Origin: CBFFRJ01 sp051486985 | Lineage (GTDB): Bacteria; Pseudomonadota; Gammaproteobacteria; Enterobacterales; Enterobacteriaceae | Length of the DNA stretch: 64,000 nucleotides | Direction: 5' to 3' | Assembly (NCBI RefSeq): GCF_051486985.1 | Contig: NZ_JAHVDV010000003.1 | Coordinates: 124,001-188,000 of the forward strand | Part shown: positions 7,680-17,045 of the stretch, one piece after another | Layout: each line of letters starts with the position of its first letter | How positions within the stretch are numbered: position 1 is the stretch's first letter | Translations under genes and position numbers: made by a program | Notes under the pieces: generated by a model | The model's database searches: none | What the model saw: only the letters and a program-made list of their open reading frames with translations | What the model was told of the DNA's origin: nothing

Positions 7680-9143
7680 TTAATCAAACTGATAGCGCCA
7701 GCCCTCGCCATCGGACACAAATTGTAAGCGGTGCGTGATACAGTCAGGGGCATCATCAGCATGATGAGAAACAAACAGCAGCTGCGTTTCACCTTCCCCG
7801 ATAAGCACGTCAATAAAACGTCTGATCAACTGGCGGTTTAGCGGATCCAATCCCTGTAAAGGTTCATCCAGAATCAGTAAGGTCGGGTGCTTCACCAGCG
7901 CGCGGACGATAAGCGCAAGCCGCTGCTGCCCCCAGGAGAGACTATGGAAAGGGGCATCAGCCGTTTGGGCAGTGAAGCCCAGAATATCCAGCCACTGCTG
8001 TGCGAGCTTACGCTGTTTATCTGATACCGCCTGGTAAAGCCCAATCGAATCGAAATACCCTGAAAGAATGACGTTGCGCACGGTGGTGCTGACGCGGTAA
8101 TCCAGATGCAAGCTACTGCTGACATAACCTATGTGCTTTTTGATGTCCCAGATGGTTTCTCCGCTGCCGCGACGGCGCCCAAATAAGGTCAAATCGTTGC
8201 TGTACCCCTGAGGATGATCGCCGGTCACTAAACTTAACAGCGTCGATTTTCCTGCGCCGTTAGGGCCACTGATCTGCCAGTGTTCTCCCGCTTTCACCGT
8301 CCAGTTGAGATGCTGAATGATGGGCCGATCGTTGTAAGAGACGAGGCCATCGTTAAGAACAATCAGCGGCTCGCCCTGGTTGAGCAACTCGCGGGCTGGC
8401 GGAGCATCAGGCTCCGGCAGACGCATACCCGACAGTTTTTCACTGTGCGCCAGTTGGGCTATCAGCGCCTGCTCCAGCAGGGTGGCCTTTTCCCCCGTCG
8501 CCGTCAGGGTGCAGTCGACCAGCACTCCTGCACGCTGCACAAAACGTGGGATCTCATCGAACCGGTTCAGCACCAGCACCAGGGTATAGCCGTCAGTATT
8601 TAACTCCGCGAGTAATTCAGCCAGCTGTTCGCGCGACTGGACGTCGAGCCCGTCGAAGGGTTCATCAAGAATCAGCAGATCCGGTTGCGACATCAGGGCC
8701 TGACAGAGCAGCGTCTTTCGGGTCTCACCGGTCGAGAGATACTTAAACCGGCGGGCGAGCAGGTGGGTAATACCAAAACGTTCCGCCAGCGCCTGGCAGC
8801 GCGCACGGTCTCTGACCTCTTCCTGAATGATGTCCGCCGTGGTACGACCGGTATCCTCTTCACCAGGACTCAGCAGATCGGTGTTGTTACGTTGCCACTC
8901 CTCGCTTACCAGCTTCTGTAACTGCTCGAAAGAGAGGCGGGTGATACGGGTAAATGTGCACTGGCGTGCGCCGTTGAGGAGCGTCAGCTCCCCGGCGAGG
9001 GCTCTGGCGAGCGCGGATTTACCGCTACCGTTTGCGCCGACAAACGCCCAACTCTCCCCGGCGCTCAGGGTTAAATTCTCTATGGTGAGCGTGCGGGTGT
9101 CACTCAGACGAAACGTGCCTTGCGCAATTTGCAATGATGACAT
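7680..9143 (-). CDS. modF: ModF, duplicated ABC-type ATPase of the molybdate locus
   Basis: A 487-residue soluble protein with two ABC ATPase domains. Domain 1 has Walker A GANGSGKSAL, signature LSTGETRK and Walker B LLILDEPFDG. Domain 2 has GPNGAGKSTL, LSWGQQRL and LLILDEPLQG. The second domain resembles ModC-type ATPases, and the gene follows modE. Its exact role is unsettled. I start at the ATG at 9143 (MSSLQIAQGTF), which matches E. coli; a longer form would run into modE. Confidence 0.93.
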   Translation of the reverse strand: MSSLQIAQGTFRLSDTRTLTIENLTLSAGESWAFVGANGSGKSALARALAGELTLLNGARQCTFTRITRLSFEQLQKLVSEEWQRNNTDLLSPGEEDTGRTTADIIQEEVRDRARCQALAERFGITHLLARRFKYLSTGETRKTLLCQALMSQPDLLILDEPFDGLDVQSREQLAELLAELNTDGYTLVLVLNRFDEIPRFVQRAGVLVDCTLTATGEKATLLEQALIAQLAHSEKLSGMRLPEPDAPPARELLNQGEPLIVLNDGLVSYNDRPIIQHLNWTVKAGEHWQISGPNGAGKSTLLSLVTGDHPQGYSNDLTLFGRRRGSGETIWDIKKHIGYVSSSLHLDYRVSTTVRNVILSGYFDSIGLYQAVSDKQRKLAQQWLDILGFTAQTADAPFHSLSWGQQRLALIVRALVKHPTLLILDEPLQGLDPLNRQLIRRFIDVLIGEGETQLLFVSHHADDAPDCITHRLQFVSDGEGWRYQFD

Positions 9144-9208
9144 GATGTATCCCATTTTTTGCAGCGATACCACAGGGATACGTCCTGAACAACAACTTGT
9201 CAATCGGC

Positions 9209-9997
9209 TCAGCACAACGTGGCAAGAATAACCTTATCGGCATTAAAATATGCGGTGACCTGCCCCCCTTCTGCCAGATCTTGCGTTTCAGCCAGCGGAA
9301 GGGTGGCGCAGAGCTGCTGGCCATCAGGGAGGGTCATCAATACTTCGCTCTGGGTTTCGCCACGTTCAATATGGCTGATGTATCCACGAAGTTTATTATC
9401 CGCGCAGGATGCCTGGGTATCGTCCAGCGTAATGCCAACCCAGGGCGCTTTCAGTAATACCAGCACCTGTTTCCCCCGCACCAGATCCAGGCGTTGCGCG
9501 CTCTGGGCTGTGATTGCCACTTTCAGTGAGGTTTCGCCATCTGCCAGCAGCACCTCGACATACTGTTGTACCTGCTTGTATTCAAGCGCCGTTATGGTGC
9601 CAAACCACTGGTTGCGGGCGCTGGTTTGCAGTGAAAAACGGGAAATCGCCGCCAGCAAACTGTTCAGCGGCAAAGCTTCATCGTCGCTCAGTACATCAAA
9701 GGCTTTTTGCTGGATTTGCCCAAGCAGGTCATAAAGTTGGATAAGCCGCTGCCCGTAGCGGGTGACCAGTGCGCCGCCGCCGCCTTTGCCGCCCGTTGCG
9801 CGTTCCACCAGCGTATGCTCGCTAAGCTGGTTCATTTCATTGATAGCATCCCAGGCGCTTTTATAGCTGATACCTGCATTTTTGGCCCCCTGGCTTATCG
9901 ATCCGGTCAGCGCTATCTGTTTAAGCAGGGCAATACGTCGGGGATCGGCGAAGAGGCGTTGCTGGAGTTTAAGAGTAAGAAGAATTTCAGCCTGCAT
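9209..9997 (-). CDS. modE: Molybdate-responsive transcriptional regulator ModE
   Basis: ModE binds molybdate and represses modABC while activating molybdoenzyme genes. It has 262 residues: an N-terminal winged HTH (GSISQGAKNAGISYKSAWDA) with the basic stretch ATGGKGGGGA, then tandem mop-like molybdate-binding domains (about 125-262, with SARNQWFGTI and SHIERG). It is divergent from acrZ-modABC, upstream of which a ModE-like site is present. Confidence 0.96.
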   Translation of the reverse strand: MQAEILLTLKLQQRLFADPRRIALLKQIALTGSISQGAKNAGISYKSAWDAINEMNQLSEHTLVERATGGKGGGGALVTRYGQRLIQLYDLLGQIQQKAFDVLSDDEALPLNSLLAAISRFSLQTSARNQWFGTITALEYKQVQQYVEVLLADGETSLKVAITAQSAQRLDLVRGKQVLVLLKAPWVGITLDDTQASCADNKLRGYISHIERGETQSEVLMTLPDGQQLCATLPLAETQDLAEGGQVTAYFNADKVILATLC

Positions 9998-10243
9998 AGC
10001 GTCGTGTCCTGGCTTAAAACCACTATTGTGAAGGAAAAGCCACTATAAGCCTAATGCGCAACGTTTGACGTGATTTGCCTGAAGATTAATGCGTTAGGCG
10101 CGACATACCCTCCGGTGGAGCGGAGGACCGGAAAGCCACAGCTACCTGAAAACGTCCTGCAAAGCAGGGCGATGGCACAAAAGGGGAGTGTTTTTTTGAA
10201 AGTGCAGGTTAAAATAGTCAATTCACACTGAATGGAGTCGACC

Positions 10244-10393
10244 ATGTTAGAGTTGTTAAAGAGTCTGGTTTTCGCCGTAGTCATGGTCCCGGTGGTGATG
10301 GCAATCATCCTGGGTTTGATTTATGGCCTGGGTGAAGTGTTTAACGTGTTCTCCGGTATTGGTCACCGCGATCGTCCCGCGAAAAACCGCTGA
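10244..10393 (+). CDS. acrZ: AcrZ, small membrane partner of the AcrB efflux pump
   Basis: A 49-residue single-helix protein, MLELLKSLVFAV..., with a hydrophobic segment at about residues 7-30 and a basic polar tail ending RPAKNR. It is nearly identical to E. coli AcrZ (YbhT), which binds AcrB and alters substrate preference. GGAG precedes the ATG. It sits between modE and modA as in E. coli. The gene is small enough to be missed by long-ORF calling. Confidence 0.95.
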   Translation: MLELLKSLVFAVVMVPVVMAIILGLIYGLGEVFNVFSGIGHRDRPAKNR

Positions 10394-10401
10394 TTTCTGT
10401 A

Positions 10402-10423
10402 AACGCCCGCTTTTGCGGGCGTT
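10402..10423 (+). terminator. acrZ terminator
   Basis: AACGCCCGC, loop TTTT, GCGGGCGTT is a perfect stem starting 9 bp after the acrZ stop, followed by TTGCTTTT. It separates acrZ from modABC. Confidence 0.9.
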
Positions 10424-10517
10424 TTGCTTTTTAAGTAACGTCCACTCCTGCCGGTATCTTATTAATTCCTGTAATGCTTCAGAGGTATGATCTCTCCCCC
10501 GGTAATATCTGTTATCA

Positions 10518-10543
10518 TCGCTATATTCTGGAATATATAACGA
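10518..10543 (+). promoter_or_regulatory. ModE-type operator upstream of modA
   Basis: TCGCTATATTC and GAATATATAACGA form an imperfect inverted repeat ending 18 bp before the modA start. It resembles the known ModE operator (CGNTATAT...ATATAACG). ModE repression of modABC with molybdate is the expected role. Confidence 0.75.
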
Positions 10544-10561
10544 CACGCACAGGAGTTAGAG

Positions 10562-11335
10562 ATGGCACGTACATGGTTACGCCTTTTTGCCGGGGCAACA
10601 TTATCGCTTTCCATCGCCGGTCACGCCGTGGCTGAGGAAGGGAAAATCACGGTTTTTGCGGCAGCGTCGCTGACTAATGCGATGGAGGATATTGCCGCTG
10701 CGTATAAAAAAGAGAACCACGTCGAGGTCGTCTCTTCGTTTGCCTCTTCTTCTACGCTGGCGCGTCAGATTGAAGCGGGTGCCCCTGCCGATCTCTTTAT
10801 TTCTGCCGATCAGAAGTGGATGGACTATGCGGTAGAGAAGAAAAGCATCGATACGGCGACCCGTGACACGCTGCTCGGCAACAGCCTGGTTGCGGTGGCA
10901 CCAAAAGCCAGCGCACAGAGCAATATCACCATTGATAGCAACACTGACTGGAAAAGTTTGCTCAAAGGCGGGCGTCTGGCGGTAGGCGACCCTGAACACG
11001 TTCCGGCAGGCATCTATGCCAAAGCGGCCTTGCAGAAACTGGGCGCGTGGGAAGCCTTGTCTCCGGCCCTGGCACCGGCGGAAGATGTACGCGGCGCTCT
11101 GGCGCTGGTTGAACGTAACGAAGCGCCGTTGGGCATCGTCTACGGCTCCGACGCCGTGGCCAGCAAAGGGGTGAAAGTCGTCGGAACCTTCCCCGAAGAG
11201 AGTCACAAAAAAGTGGAGTACCCGATGGCCGTGACAGCGGGGCATAACACTGCGGCGGTTAGCGCCTTTTATGACTACCTGAAAGGCCCCGAAGCGTCCG
11301 CCATCTTCAAACGTTACGGATTTACGACCCACTGA
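10562..11335 (+). CDS. modA: Molybdate ABC transporter, periplasmic binding protein
   Basis: ModA binds molybdate or tungstate in the periplasm. It has 257 residues with a signal peptide cut after ...GHAVAEE (about residue 24). Binding motifs ITVFAAASLTNAM and SSTLARQIEAGAPADLFISA are those of the ModA family. AGGAG lies 6 nt before the ATG. First gene of modABC; its stop shares one base with the modB start. Confidence 0.97.
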   Translation: MARTWLRLFAGATLSLSIAGHAVAEEGKITVFAAASLTNAMEDIAAAYKKENHVEVVSSFASSSTLARQIEAGAPADLFISADQKWMDYAVEKKSIDTATRDTLLGNSLVAVAPKASAQSNITIDSNTDWKSLLKGGRLAVGDPEHVPAGIYAKAALQKLGAWEALSPALAPAEDVRGALALVERNEAPLGIVYGSDAVASKGVKVVGTFPEESHKKVEYPMAVTAGHNTAAVSAFYDYLKGPEASAIFKRYGFTTH

Positions 11336-12024
11336 TGATATTAACGGATCCCGAATGGCAGGCGGTATTGCTGAGCCTTAAAGTCTCATCCCTTGCGGTT
11401 CTCTTTAGTCTGCCTTTTGGGATCTTCTTCGCCTGGCTGCTGGTGCGCTGCACTTTTCCTGGCAAAGCGCTACTCGACAGCCTCCTTCATCTCCCCCTGG
11501 TGCTCCCTCCGGTTGTGGTGGGATATCTGCTGCTGATTGCTATGGGAAGGCGGGGATTTATCGGCGAAAAACTCTTTGACTGGTTTGGCATTACGCTGGC
11601 CTTTAGCTGGCGGGGTGCGGTGCTGGCGGCGGCGGTGATGGCCTTCCCGCTCATGGTGCGTGCCATCCGTCTGGCGCTTGAAGGAGTAGACACCAGGCTT
11701 GAACAGGCAGCCCGAACCTTAGGGGCAGGCCGCCTGCGGGTTTTTGTGACCATCACGCTTCCGTTAACCCTGCCCGGTATCATTGCGGGCACCGTGCTGG
11801 CCTTTGCCCGCTCGCTCGGTGAATTCGGTGCGACTATCACCTTTGTCTCCAATATTCCTGGCGAAACGCGCACTATCCCTTCGGCGATGTATACCCTGAT
11901 TCAGATGCCGGGAGGGGAAGGCGCTGCCGCCCGCCTGTGTATTATCTCAATCGTGCTGGCGCTGGTTTCGCTGTTGTTCTCAGAGTGGCTGGCGCGTTTG
12001 AGCCGTAAACGGATTGGGAGATAA
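11335..12024 (+). CDS. modB: Molybdate ABC transporter, permease
   Basis: An inner membrane permease of 229 residues with about five to six hydrophobic segments. The cytoplasmic EAA loop (LEQAARTLGAGRLRVF) contacts ModC. Its ATG overlaps the modA stop by one base (TGATG), so the two are probably translationally coupled. Confidence 0.96.
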   Translation: MILTDPEWQAVLLSLKVSSLAVLFSLPFGIFFAWLLVRCTFPGKALLDSLLHLPLVLPPVVVGYLLLIAMGRRGFIGEKLFDWFGITLAFSWRGAVLAAAVMAFPLMVRAIRLALEGVDTRLEQAARTLGAGRLRVFVTITLPLTLPGIIAGTVLAFARSLGEFGATITFVSNIPGETRTIPSAMYTLIQMPGGEGAAARLCIISIVLALVSLLFSEWLARLSRKRIGR

Positions 12025-12029
12025 CCGGG

Positions 12030-13088
12030 ATGCTGGAGCTCAATTTCACCCAGACGCTGGGAACACACACACTGCGCCTTAATGAATCGCTGCCTGCCAG
12101 CGGTATCACCGCAATTTTTGGGGTATCAGGCGCGGGTAAAACCTCGCTCATCAATGCCATCAGTGGCCTGACGCGCCCCCAAAGCGGCCACATTATTCTT
12201 AACAATCGTGTGCTGTACGATGCACAAAAGAAAATCTGTCTGCCGCCGGAAAAGCGCCGCGTCGGTTACGTTTTCCAGGATGCGCGTCTGTTCCCTCACT
12301 ATAAGGTACTGGGTAATCTCCGCTATGGCATGGCGAAATCCATGACCGGGCAGTTTGACAAGCTGGTGGCGTTGCTGGGTATTGAAGCTCTGCTGGACCG
12401 CTTGCCCGGCGGGCTGTCCGGCGGTGAAAAACAACGCGTTGCCATTGGCCGCGCGCTGCTGACCGCCCCGGAACTCCTCTTGCTGGACGAGCCGCTGGCT
12501 TCGCTGGATATCCCGCGTAAGCGTGAGCTGCTTCCTTATCTGCAGCGTCTGACAAAAGAGATTAATATTCCGATGCTTTACGTCAGCCACGCGCTGGATG
12601 AGATCCTTCACCTGGCCGACAAAGTCATGGTGCTGGAGGCGGGTGAGGTGAAAGCCTGCGGCAATCTGGAAGATGTCTGGGGAAGTCGGGTTATGCACCC
12701 CTGGCTGCCTCAGGATCAGCAAAGCAGCGTGCTGAAAGCGAGCATACTGGAGCACCATCCACACTACGCCATGACGGCACTGGCGCTGGGCGACCAGCCT
12801 CTGTGGGTCAATAAACTGGATCGCCCGTTGCAGTCTGACGTGCGCATTCGCATTCAGGCCACCGATGTCTCGCTGGTGCTACAGCCGCCGACCCATACCA
12901 GTATTCGCAACATTTTGCGGGCTAAAGTGATGGCCATTTTTGACGTAGACGGGCAGGTAGAAGTGCAACTGGATGTAGGCGGACGTTCATTGTGGGCGCG
13001 TATCAGCCCCTGGGCCAGGGATGAACTTAATATCAAACCCGGCCAGTGGCTCTACGCACAAATCAAGAGCGTATCGATTACCGCCTGA
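12030..13088 (+). CDS. modC: Molybdate ABC transporter, ATPase
   Basis: ModC powers molybdate uptake. It has 352 residues: Walker A GVSGAGKTSL (about 30-39), signature LSGGEKQRVAIGRA, Walker B LLLLDEPLASLD, and a C-terminal TOBE/mop domain (about 290-352) typical of ModC. It starts 5 nt after modB and ends directly against the convergent ybhA stop. Confidence 0.97.
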   Translation: MLELNFTQTLGTHTLRLNESLPASGITAIFGVSGAGKTSLINAISGLTRPQSGHIILNNRVLYDAQKKICLPPEKRRVGYVFQDARLFPHYKVLGNLRYGMAKSMTGQFDKLVALLGIEALLDRLPGGLSGGEKQRVAIGRALLTAPELLLLDEPLASLDIPRKRELLPYLQRLTKEINIPMLYVSHALDEILHLADKVMVLEAGEVKACGNLEDVWGSRVMHPWLPQDQQSSVLKASILEHHPHYAMTALALGDQPLWVNKLDRPLQSDVRIRIQATDVSLVLQPPTHTSIRNILRAKVMAIFDVDGQVEVQLDVGGRSLWARISPWARDELNIKPGQWLYAQIKSVSITA

Positions 13089-13907
13089 TCACAGCAGGTG
13101 GCTGTAGATAAAGCTGGCGATGCTGTCGGTAGTGTTATCACCAATCACGACATTGGCGCGGGCTTTCACCGCGTCATCGGCATTACCCATCGCGACCCCT
13201 ACACCTGCCGCTTCCAGCATGCTGATGTCGTTATAGTTATCACCAAAAGCAACCACGTCCTGCATGGAGAGACCCTGCGACGTGACCCACTCGGTCAGAC
13301 GCTTGCCTTTGCTGTTACCGCTGCGCGCAATATCCACCTGGTCATGCCAGGACCACTCGCATTCCAGCCCCAGCGTCTGTTCAACGCTGCACGCAAAACG
13401 TTTCAGTTTCTCTGTGTCTTCATCCGTCAGGGCAAACTTCCAGATAGCCTCGACTTCGCTTGCCGCCGCACGCAGAGAATCGACCTGAGTAAAGACCGGA
13501 CGTTGTTCAGGCGGCAGCGTTTGCGCCCAGTTATGGGTACGAATGACATGGCCGGTTGGTTTTTCGTACAGCATGGCATTGTCGACATACATCAGGCCGT
13601 GAACGTCGTGGGTGTCCAGCATCTCAATCAACTGCAGGGCTTGTGATACAGGCAGCGGATCGGCAGTTAACACTTTTTTTGCATGATAATCATACAAATA
13701 AGTGCCATTACAGCAAATTGCAGGTGTATCGAGGGCCAGCGCCTGATAAAAAGGATGGATGGCGATGTGATGCCGTCCGGTAACAATAATTAACTGGTGC
13801 CCGGCGGCTTTAGCGCGGGCGAGCGCTTCCAGCGAAGCGGGGAGAAGCGTTTTTTTGGGGGTCAGTAAGGTACCGTCTAAATCCAGTGCAATCACTCGCG
13901 AGGTCAT
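13089..13907 (-). CDS. ybhA: YbhA, HAD-family (Cof-type) sugar/pyridoxal phosphatase
   Basis: A 272-residue HAD phosphatase of the Cof class; E. coli YbhA acts on pyridoxal phosphate and sugar phosphates in vitro. HAD motif I is LDLDGTLL, motif II is VTGRH, and motifs III-IV are GNSKGKRL and AFGDNYNDISMLEAAG. I use the ATG at 13907 (MTSRVIALDLDG), which matches E. coli, rather than an in-frame ATG six codons upstream with no ribosome site. It converges on modC with no gap. Confidence 0.93.
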   Translation of the reverse strand: MTSRVIALDLDGTLLTPKKTLLPASLEALARAKAAGHQLIIVTGRHHIAIHPFYQALALDTPAICCNGTYLYDYHAKKVLTADPLPVSQALQLIEMLDTHDVHGLMYVDNAMLYEKPTGHVIRTHNWAQTLPPEQRPVFTQVDSLRAAASEVEAIWKFALTDEDTEKLKRFACSVEQTLGLECEWSWHDQVDIARSGNSKGKRLTEWVTSQGLSMQDVVAFGDNYNDISMLEAAGVGVAMGNADDAVKARANVVIGDNTTDSIASFIYSHLL

Positions 13908-14056
13908 GGCGTTTTCCGTGGTCAATGATCAATTTTAGCTCTCCCGGATGGTACACCGGGTCGGCCTGCGGGCAAAATCTCAGGGCGAAATTCGGCATTA
14001 ACGACGAAAAAAGGCTATCCTGGTTAATTAACGCAGTATTGAGGAAAGGAGTATTC

Positions 14057-15052
14057 ATGAAGCAAACCGTTTATACCGCCAGTCCGGAAAGTCAGCAAAT
14101 CCATGTCTGGCGTTTAAATCAGGAAGGCACCCTGACGCTGGTGCAGGTGGTGGATGTGCCGGGCCAGGTTCAGCCGATGGTCATCAGCCCTGACAAGCGC
14201 TACCTTTATGTGGGCGTACGCCCGGAATTCCGCGTTATCGCCTACCGCATTGCGCCTGATGATGGTGCGCTGACCTTTACCGCCGAAGCGGCGTTGCCAG
14301 GCAGCCCGACGCATATTTCTACCGATCGCAGCGGACGTTTCCTGTTTAGCGGCTCCTACAACGCAGGCTGTGTGAGCGTCACCAAACTGGACGATGGTAT
14401 CCCGACGGAGACCCTGGACGTGGTGGAAGGGCTGGAAGGGTGTCATTCCGCGAATATTTCCCCGGATAACCACACGCTGTGGGTGCCGGCACTGAAACAG
14501 GATCGAATCTGCCTGTTCACCCTGACGGAGGAGGGCAATCTGTTGGCGCAAGAGCCTGCTGAAGTCGCCACGGTGGAAGGCGCTGGCCCGCGTCATATTG
14601 CCTTTCATCCCAACCAGCGCTATGCCTATTGCGTTAACGAACTGAACAGCTCGGTTGACGTATGGCAGCTCAGCAATGCGCACGGCAACATCGAATGCGT
14701 GCAGACGCTCGACATGATGCCGGCTGATTTCACCGGCACGCGCTGGGCAGCAGATATCCACATCACCCCGGACGGTCGCCACCTGTACGCCTGCGACCGT
14801 ACCGCCAGCGTGATTACCGTGTTCAGTGTCTCTGAAGATGGCAGTATTCTGGCTGTTGAAGGCCATCAATCGACAGAGACGCAACCGCGCGGTTTTAATG
14901 TCGACCATAGCGGTAAATTCCTGATTGCCGCCGGACAAAAATCACACCATATCGCACTGTATGAAATTGCAGGTGCGCAGGGACTACTGACTGAAAAAGC
15001 CCGCTATGCGGTAGGTCAGGGGCCAATGTGGGTGGTGGTGAACGCTCACTAA
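14057..15052 (+). CDS. pgl: 6-phosphogluconolactonase
   Basis: Pgl hydrolyses 6-phosphogluconolactone in the oxidative pentose phosphate pathway. It is the 331-residue seven-bladed beta-propeller type (E. coli YbhE), not the small DevB type. Blade repeats such as ISPDKRYLYV, ISPDNHTLWV and ITPDGRHLYA are visible. AAAGGAG lies before the ATG at 14057; the in-frame upstream extension runs into the ybhA promoter and is rejected. Divergent from ybhA. Confidence 0.95.
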   Translation: MKQTVYTASPESQQIHVWRLNQEGTLTLVQVVDVPGQVQPMVISPDKRYLYVGVRPEFRVIAYRIAPDDGALTFTAEAALPGSPTHISTDRSGRFLFSGSYNAGCVSVTKLDDGIPTETLDVVEGLEGCHSANISPDNHTLWVPALKQDRICLFTLTEEGNLLAQEPAEVATVEGAGPRHIAFHPNQRYAYCVNELNSSVDVWQLSNAHGNIECVQTLDMMPADFTGTRWAADIHITPDGRHLYACDRTASVITVFSVSEDGSILAVEGHQSTETQPRGFNVDHSGKFLIAAGQKSHHIALYEIAGAQGLLTEKARYAVGQGPMWVVVNAH

Positions 15053-15068
15053 GTCTGAGCCATAAAAA

Positions 15069-15088
15069 AACCTCGCCGCGGCGAGGTT
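15069..15088. terminator. Bidirectional terminator between pgl and ybhC
   Basis: AACCTCGCCG and CGGCGAGGTT form a perfect stem with an A run before (15064-15070) and a T run after (15087-15092). It serves the convergent pgl and ybhC genes. Confidence 0.9.
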
Positions 15089-15106
15089 TTTTGTTATCCG
15101 TGGCGG

Positions 15107-16390
15107 TTACTTTTTGGGTTCTGCCACGACCTGGCTGCCTACGCCACGGTTATTAAATTCCCAGGCACGATTGAACTGGCTGTCATTCAACTGACGCTGA
15201 ACGTTGCCTTTGTCGTCCACGGCACCCGTATTGCCTGCAAAGGCGCGACCGGAGATCGCCGCATTTCCCCAGGGCTTCGCGACGTTAAAGCCTTCGTTGA
15301 TGACGCTATCACGAATAACCACCTGGCCATTGGTATTGCCATCAACGTCCAGCGAGCGACCCAGTTGTGCGACACCGTTGCCCGCCGCGGTAAAGCGGCT
15401 GTTGGTGGCGAGGAAGCCATAGTAGATGTTGGACAGCGTTGCCGGGGCAAAGACATAACCTTCCTGCTGCGTACGGGAGTTAACTATCCGGAAATCGGTA
15501 TTGTCGAATACCACCGCACCACGACCCGCGACGATATCAACATCGCCTTCTATGTAGCTGTTGGTAACCTGAGTACGCGTCTGACGATCGGTACGCAGGG
15601 CATTTTCAACGCCGCTGTTGGTCACAAAGAAGGTGTTCTGACGCCCCAGGATGTTCACGTTATTCAACTGAACTTTGTCACCATCGCTACGGAAGGCCAC
15701 GGCCTGATGGTTACCAGCGTCAACGCTGTCCCCAAGGGTATTCTGGATGGTCAGGTTCTGCAGTTGCAGGCCATTGTTCTGTGACCAGAAGACTGCAGAG
15801 CACATCACGCCGATGGTTGCCGTACGTTTGTTCTGGCAGTTATCAAACATGTACCAGGCCGGTTTACCCGGCATGTATTTGCCTGACGGGTTCACCAGCT
15901 TACGCCAGGTGTTTGCATCCATTTCCGCATCGATAGCAAGACCAATTTTTACGTCAAGCGGCTTCTCACCGGTGCCGTAAATTGTCACGCTGCCGGAAGC
16001 TGCGGGGACAAAGACTGTGCCTTCATAGTCGCCCGGCATCACGGCGATAAACTGACGATCGCTGGAGTGCTTGTTAATTGCCGCATCAACGGCTGCCTGA
16101 ATGGTGGTGTGGGTCACGCCTGGCGTTCCGGCCGGACCTACTACGAAATTCGCCTGCGCCGGAACGCGGATAGCGAACGGTTTCCACGCTTCAGCGTTGG
16201 GCGTCAAAGAGGCAAAGTAATTCGCCGCAACAAAGTTTTTCGCTTCGCCCGCAGAGAGGACCGGACGGGAAGCCGTACCCGGCGCCGTTTGCGTGGAAGG
16301 AAGTTGATCCGGTGGCGTTGAGCTGCAGGCGGTCAATGTCACGCCAAAAGCCAGTGCCAGCGTCAGACGAGAAACCGAGAATGTGTTCAA
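15107..16390 (-). CDS. ybhC: YbhC, pectinesterase-family outer membrane lipoprotein
   Basis: A 427-residue lipoprotein with signal peptide and lipobox LTACSST (Cys at about residue 22). The body is a right-handed beta-helix of the pectin methylesterase family: LGDSVDAGNHQAVAFRSDGD, IEGDVDIVAGRGAVVFDN (catalytic Asp region) and LGRSLD. E. coli YbhC is an outer membrane protein reported to have acyl-CoA thioesterase activity rather than pectin activity. The start codon is TTG at 16390, with GGAG 6 nt upstream; the same start context is used in E. coli. Confidence 0.92.
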   Translation of the reverse strand: MNTFSVSRLTLALAFGVTLTACSSTPPDQLPSTQTAPGTASRPVLSAGEAKNFVAANYFASLTPNAEAWKPFAIRVPAQANFVVGPAGTPGVTHTTIQAAVDAAINKHSSDRQFIAVMPGDYEGTVFVPAASGSVTIYGTGEKPLDVKIGLAIDAEMDANTWRKLVNPSGKYMPGKPAWYMFDNCQNKRTATIGVMCSAVFWSQNNGLQLQNLTIQNTLGDSVDAGNHQAVAFRSDGDKVQLNNVNILGRQNTFFVTNSGVENALRTDRQTRTQVTNSYIEGDVDIVAGRGAVVFDNTDFRIVNSRTQQEGYVFAPATLSNIYYGFLATNSRFTAAGNGVAQLGRSLDVDGNTNGQVVIRDSVINEGFNVAKPWGNAAISGRAFAGNTGAVDDKGNVQRQLNDSQFNRAWEFNNRGVGSQVVAEPKK

Positions 16391-16464
16391 GGAGTGCTCC
16401 AGCTGTACAAGTTTAAATGAATTCCTCAGAAGCCTGCTTTTTTATACTAAGTTGAGCGAAACGG

Positions 16465-16489
16465 GAAGCCGATTGTGCAAATCGGCTTC
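16465..16489 (-). terminator. Stem-loop after ybhB
   Basis: GAAGCCGATT, loop GTGCA, AATCGGCTTC is a perfect 10-bp stem 15 bp past the ybhB stop. The T run on the leftward strand is poor, so termination is likely but not certain. Confidence 0.5.
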
Positions 16490-16503
16490 AATTCAGTGAT
16501 GTT

Positions 16504-16980
16504 CTAGCTGAAATACACGGTAATGGAGGCACTGGCCAGGGTATGGAAATGGACGTTAAAACCGACCATTGCGCCGCTGGCATTTTCGTCGACCTCAAGG
16601 GCGGGAACATTGAGCGCGAAAACAGTGAAAACATAGCGGTGCGTCTCACCCTTTGGTGGTGCGGCACCGCCATAGCCTGCCGTGCCAAAATCGGTACGGG
16701 TCTCAAGCGCACCCTCCGGCAGGGCGGTCAGTGACGAACCTGATCCCTGGGGCAGCACACGGGTATCCGCAGGCAGATTCACCACCACCCAGTGCCACCA
16801 GCCGGAACCCGTAGGCGCATCCGGATCGTAACAGGTCACCACAAAGCTCCTGGTGCCGGCGGGCACATCGTCCCATGCCAGATGGGGAGAAATATTATCA
16901 CCGTCATAACCCATGCCGTTGAAGACATGACGATGATGCAGTTTATCCCCGTCGTGTAAGTCATGGCTTACCAGTTTCAT
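16504..16980 (-). CDS. ybhB: YbhB, PEBP/Raf-kinase-inhibitor-like protein
   Basis: A 158-residue cytosolic protein of the phosphatidylethanolamine-binding protein family. PEBP motifs are DGDNISPHLAWDDVPAGT, VVTCYDPDAPTGSGWWHWVV and GETHRYVFTVFAL. Its substrate in bacteria is not known. It lies between ybhC and bioA as in E. coli. Confidence 0.93.
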   Translation of the reverse strand: MKLVSHDLHDGDKLHHRHVFNGMGYDGDNISPHLAWDDVPAGTRSFVVTCYDPDAPTGSGWWHWVVVNLPADTRVLPQGSGSSLTALPEGALETRTDFGTAGYGGAAPPKGETHRYVFTVFALNVPALEVDENASGAMVGFNVHFHTLASASITVYFS

Positions 16981-17045
16981 TTCACCTCCGCAGGTCGATT
17001 GTCAGCCTTCTATTTTAGTCCATTTACACCCAACGCAAGCCACGC